NCBI GenBank assembly: GCA_946222725.1
Contig: CAMIHT010000057.1
Location: 1 to 9,060, forward strand
DNA from: Actinotignum schaalii
GTDB lineage: Bacteria; Actinomycetota; Actinomycetes; Actinomycetales; Actinomycetaceae
Reading direction: 5' to 3'
Length of the DNA stretch: 9,060 bases
The position numbers and the translations under genes were made by a program. Shown here piece by piece: positions 6,183 through 9,060 of the stretch (within the stretch, counting starts at the first letter, position 1; each line of letters opens with the position of its first letter). The notes below the pieces were generated by a model. It saw only the letters and a list, made by a program, of their open reading frames with translations, searched no databases and was not told the DNA's origin.

Positions 6183-6911
6183 ATGATTTTCTTGCGGTAT
6201 TCCAATACTGCCCTGGAGGCGAATTGTTACATCATGGCCGACCCTACTCATCGGGTTGCCCTGGTTGTTGATGCGGGAGCTGGCAGTGCCGCGTGGGTAG
6301 AACGCGCCCTGGCAGCTCGTCATTTGCGCCTGGGTGCCGTGCTGGCCACGCACGGGCACGGGGATCATGTGTGGGATGCCGGGGTGGTGGCCGGCGCAAG
6401 CGTGCCGTGCTTTATCGCTGAGCCTGACGTATACCGGCTGGATAATCCGATTGCCAATGCTTTTTACGCGCCGCTCGTCCTGGCTGCCACCGGGGGGCGC
6501 TCCTGGGTGAAACCAGAGAAGATTGTGCCCCTTCCCGAAGAAATATACGGGGCGGGAACGGAGCTGGTTCCCGGCGTACACCTGCGCGCTATCGCCACAC
6601 CCGGGCATACCGAAGGCTCGACAGTTTTCCTCTTCTCGGGGCGTTTCGAAGCGGATCCGGAAACTCCGCAGCTTCCGGATTGGGGTTTCGGAGAAAATTT
6701 CATGATCACCGGAGATGTGCTCTTCCGGGACGGAGTGGGCCGCACCGACCTCGCGGGCGGGAACGATGCGCAGATGCGTGCCTCTTTACGCACCATCGTT
6801 GCCGAGGTGGACGGCTCCACGATTTTCTTCCCCGGCCACGGCAAACCCTCCACCCTGGCGCGCGAGCTCAAAGCCTCACCGTACCTGCGCGCCTATATCG
6901 CGATGAAGTGA
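6183..6911 (+). CDS. Metallo-beta-lactamase-fold hydrolase (glyoxalase II-like)
   Basis: 242 residues, cytoplasmic, no signal peptide. The binuclear metal site is complete: THGHGDH gives H57, H59, D61 and H62; PGHTEGS gives H142; TGDVLF gives D178; and FFPGHG gives H219. The N-terminal NCYIMAD (14-20) and GRTDLAGG (186-193) are typical of glyoxalase II-like members. By gene order next to hisS and by recalled sequence it looks orthologous to M. tuberculosis Rv2581c. The substrate is uncertain: hydroxyacylglutathione is unlikely in actinobacteria, which generally use mycothiol, so another thioester or ester is probable (inference). ATG 6183 is preceded by GGAGAAAGGA (6161-6170), a good purine-rich site at slightly long spacing (12 bases). 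An ATG at 6179 is out of frame. hisS follows 13 bases after the stop, so the two are probably co-transcribed. Confidence 0.92.
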   Translation: MIFLRYSNTALEANCYIMADPTHRVALVVDAGAGSAAWVERALAARHLRLGAVLATHGHGDHVWDAGVVAGASVPCFIAEPDVYRLDNPIANAFYAPLVLAATGGRSWVKPEKIVPLPEEIYGAGTELVPGVHLRAIATPGHTEGSTVFLFSGRFEADPETPQLPDWGFGENFMITGDVLFRDGVGRTDLAGGNDAQMRASLRTIVAEVDGSTIFFPGHGKPSTLARELKASPYLRAYIAMK

Positions 6912-6924
6912 AAGAATAGTACCT

Positions 6925-8241
6925 ATGAAAATTGCGCCGATCTCCGGTTTCCCCGAATGGCTTCCGCAAGCCCGTATCGTGGAACAGAAAGTTCTTGACA
7001 CCCTGCGTTCCACCTTTGAACTCCACGGTTTTTCGGGGGTGGAAACTCGCGCCGTCGAACCTATGGATCAGCTGCTGCGCAAGGGCGAAACTTCCAAAGA
7101 AGTGTATGTGCTGCGCCGCCTCCAGGGGGAGGAAGGCCAGGATTCCGGCCTCGGTCTTCATTTCGATCTCACCGTGCCGCTGGCCCGCTACGTGCTGGAA
7201 AACGCCGGAAAACTCGATTTCCCCTTCAAGCGCTACCAAATCCAGAAGGTCTGGCGCGGCGAACGCCCCCAGGACGGGCGCTTCCGGGAGTTTTACCAGG
7301 CTGATGTTGATGTGGTTGGCCAGGACTCCCTCGCCTTCCACCACGATATTGAGCTGCCGCTCGTCATGGTTGATGCGTTGAGCAAGCTTCCCATCCCGCG
7401 GGTGCGGGTGCGTGCCTCGAACCGTAAACTCGCCCAGGGCTTCTACGAAGCGATCGGGCTGGAAAATACCGAGGAAACCCTGCGAATTCTAGATAAGCTC
7501 GACAAAGTAGGTCCGCACGTGGTGACCGAGTTACTCTCCGAACACGTGGGTGCAAGCGCGGAGCAGGCGCAACTTGCCTTGAGCTTGGCGGGTATCACCA
7601 CCGAGGATGCCTCCTTCGTAGACAAAGTCCGCGCGCTCGGTGCGTCGTCGTCGCTCTTGGACGAAGGCCTGGAAGAACTAGCAACACTCGTCACCGAAGC
7701 GAACTCTCTCATACCCGGTTCGGTCAGTGCGGATCTGTCTATTGCACGCGGTCTGGACTACTACACCGGTTCTGTTTTTGAATCGACGGTGGAAGGTCAC
7801 GCAGATCTTGGCTCGGTATGCTCGGGCGGGCGCTACGATAACCTGGCGACGGCCGGTAATCGCAGCTATCCGGGCGTGGGCCTGTCCATCGGGGTATCGC
7901 GTCTGCTCGCACGTTTCCTGCACCAGGATCTGCTGCGCGCCAGCCGCAAGGTTCCCACGGCTGTGTACGTGGCGGTCAATGATGAATCCGAACGGCACCA
8001 CGCCTCTATCATCGCGGCACGTTTGCGTTCCCGCGGTATTCCCGCGGATGTATCACATAATGCTACGAAATTCGGTAAGCAGATTAAGGCGGCTGATAAG
8101 CGCGGCATTCCCTTTGTGTGGTTTACGACGGCGGAAGGCGAGCAGGTCCGTGATGTCCGCTCGGGAGTCCAGCTCCCCGCTGACCCGGATACCTGGACTC
8201 CGCCGGAAGAAGATCGCTACCCGCGGGTGATTATGCCGTGA
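6925..8241 (+). CDS. hisS: Histidyl-tRNA synthetase (HFDLTVP type)
   Basis: 438 residues; charges tRNA-His with histidine using ATP. Class II features: GLHFDLTVPLARYV (77-90), motif 2 FKRYQIQKVWRGERPQDGRF (101-120) ending in REFYQADVDVVG, the histidine-specific ARGLDYYTGSVFE (274-286), GSVCSGGRYDNLA (296-308), and motif 3 PGVGLSIGVSRLLARF (316-331). The C-terminal anticodon-binding domain spans about 344-438 with KFGKQIKAADKRGIPFVWF (382-400). It carries HFDLTVP where the common bacterial enzyme has LRPEGTA, matching the archaeal/eukaryal-like form also found in Streptomyces and Bifidobacterium. ATG 6925 gives the expected N-terminus (PISGFPEWLP), though no strong Shine-Dalgarno is present in the 13-base gap after the MBL gene, so reinitiation is possible. 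The stop overlaps the next start as GTGA. Confidence 0.97.
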   Translation: MKIAPISGFPEWLPQARIVEQKVLDTLRSTFELHGFSGVETRAVEPMDQLLRKGETSKEVYVLRRLQGEEGQDSGLGLHFDLTVPLARYVLENAGKLDFPFKRYQIQKVWRGERPQDGRFREFYQADVDVVGQDSLAFHHDIELPLVMVDALSKLPIPRVRVRASNRKLAQGFYEAIGLENTEETLRILDKLDKVGPHVVTELLSEHVGASAEQAQLALSLAGITTEDASFVDKVRALGASSSLLDEGLEELATLVTEANSLIPGSVSADLSIARGLDYYTGSVFESTVEGHADLGSVCSGGRYDNLATAGNRSYPGVGLSIGVSRLLARFLHQDLLRASRKVPTAVYVAVNDESERHHASIIAARLRSRGIPADVSHNATKFGKQIKAADKRGIPFVWFTTAEGEQVRDVRSGVQLPADPDTWTPPEEDRYPRVIMP

Positions 8242-9060
8242 GTCGCCTGCTTTCCCTTGAGCGGGTGCGCCAGGCACTGGGAGACCTGAGATTCCCGCTG
8301 CCCACCCCGGGGGCGGCAGACGGGCGTGATGCTCGCACCGACGGTCTCCACCAGCTTGATGACTACGTGCTCCCGCGCCTGCGCTCCCTGGATGCGCCGC
8401 TGGTGGCCGTGGTGGGCGGATCTACGGGCTCGGGTAAATCGGCCCTGGTGAACGCCCTCGTGGGTGCAGCGGTGACACCATCCTCCGCGCTGCGCCCCAC
8501 TACCCGGATCCCGGTGCTCGCCCACGCTCCCGGGGAGGAAGCGTGGTTTTCCGGCGACCGTATTTTCCCCGGGCTAGCTCGTGTGAGTGGCGACGGCGCA
8601 GCAGCTAGTAGCGTGCGGGCGGCGAAAGCGAGCGGTGACATCCGCTTGGTGGAATCACCTCGTGTCCCGCGGGGCCTGGCACTCGTGGATTCTCCGGATA
8701 TTGACTCGGTCGAGGGGGATAACCGTAGATTGGCCGGCCAGCTTCTCCAAGCGGCTGACTTGTGGGTTTTTGTTACCACCGCCGCGCGTTATTCGGATGC
8801 GATTCCATGGGCCCTCCTCGATGAAGCAGCCGAGCGCAATATTGTCATTGCCGTTGTCCTCAATAGGGTTCCTGTTGGGGATGCCGCGGCGATTCGCCCC
8901 GATTTGATCCGCAGGCTTGAGGAACGCGGTTTGGGAAGCGCCCCGCTCTTTGTGATAACCGAGTACCCGGGGGCGCCGGGCATTCCGGAGGCCGATGTGG
9001 CTCCGCTGCGTGAGTGGCTCGCCGGGCTCGCCCGCGATGAACGTTCGCGTGCCTCGGTAG
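8238..9060 (+). CDS. Dynamin-like/YfjP-type GTPase, N-terminal part (3' truncated by window)
   Basis: An open frame begins at GTG 8238, overlapping the hisS stop by four bases (GTGA), and runs without a stop to the window end: 274 codons, incomplete. The P-loop is VVGGSTGSGKSALVNALVG (58-76), with K67 and S68. RPTTR (86-90) fits the switch I threonine region, VDSPDIDSV (150-158) is the G3 position, and LLQAADLWVFVTTAARYSDA (169-188) is highly characteristic of actinobacterial GTPases annotated as dynamin-family or ABC-type. The G4 position reads VVLNRVP (206-212), which departs from NKxD. No membrane segment appears in the visible part; relatives have hydrophobic C-terminal regions, outside this window. 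No Shine-Dalgarno is evident, so translation is probably coupled to hisS. The cellular role is unknown; membrane remodelling or stress roles are suggested for relatives. Confidence 0.88.
   Translation, partial: MSRLLSLERVRQALGDLRFPLPTPGAADGRDARTDGLHQLDDYVLPRLRSLDAPLVAVVGGSTGSGKSALVNALVGAAVTPSSALRPTTRIPVLAHAPGEEAWFSGDRIFPGLARVSGDGAAASSVRAAKASGDIRLVESPRVPRGLALVDSPDIDSVEGDNRRLAGQLLQAADLWVFVTTAARYSDAIPWALLDEAAERNIVIAVVLNRVPVGDAAAIRPDLIRRLEERGLGSAPLFVITEYPGAPGIPEADVAPLREWLAGLARDERSRASV

Noticed and set aside
6912..6924. T-box or other tRNA-responsive leader upstream of hisS
   Set aside because: Only 13 bases separate the MBL stop from hisS, leaving no room for such a structure.

Overview
The window looks like ordinary chromosomal housekeeping sequence from an actinobacterium of moderate GC content, most likely in or near the Actinomycetaceae (inferred). 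The supporting signs are the gene order secD-secF-apt-rel ... MBL hydrolase-hisS, a long bifunctional Rel protein, a DUF349 protein, an HFDLTVP-type histidyl-tRNA synthetase like that of Streptomyces and Bifidobacterium, and a dynamin-like GTPase. From memory, Mycobacterium tuberculosis has a similar order: secD, secF, a lipoprotein gene, apt, relA, ppiB, a glyoxalase II-like gene, hisS. Here the lipoprotein and ppiB positions are empty or replaced.

Layout. 1-4116 (+) is a tightly packed run: the last 51 codons of secD, then secF (TAATG overlap), apt (GTGA overlap) and rel (19-base gap). 4117-4178 is a short convergent gap with imperfect dyads. 4179-4658 (-) is a small unrecognised gene with a faint AbiEi-like C-terminal signature. 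4687-4728 is a perfect 19-bp hairpin that terminates the next minus-strand gene, followed by one exact DnaA-box 9-mer (4728-4736). 4749-6041 (-) encodes a three-repeat DUF349 protein. 6042-6182 is a divergent intergenic region with two abutting palindromes and a possible minus-strand extended -10. 6183-9060 (+) carries an MBL-fold hydrolase, hisS, and the first 274 codons of a dynamin-like GTPase that starts inside the hisS stop codon (GTGA) and runs off the window.

How the genes fit together. SecD and SecF assist Sec protein export. Apt salvages adenine to AMP. Rel makes and degrades (p)ppGpp, so purine salvage and the stringent response sit in one probable transcript. HisRS supplies His-tRNA; the MBL hydrolase and the GTPase flank it and are probably co-transcribed. 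No tRNA, rRNA, mobile element, CRISPR array or attachment site was seen, and no intergenic stretch exceeds about 150 bases.

I found no convincing new multi-gene system. The points most worth a second look are the unrecognised gene between rel and the DUF349 gene, its entanglement with the terminator hairpin, the DnaA-box-like sites at both ends of the DUF349 gene, and the palindromes in the divergent promoter region.
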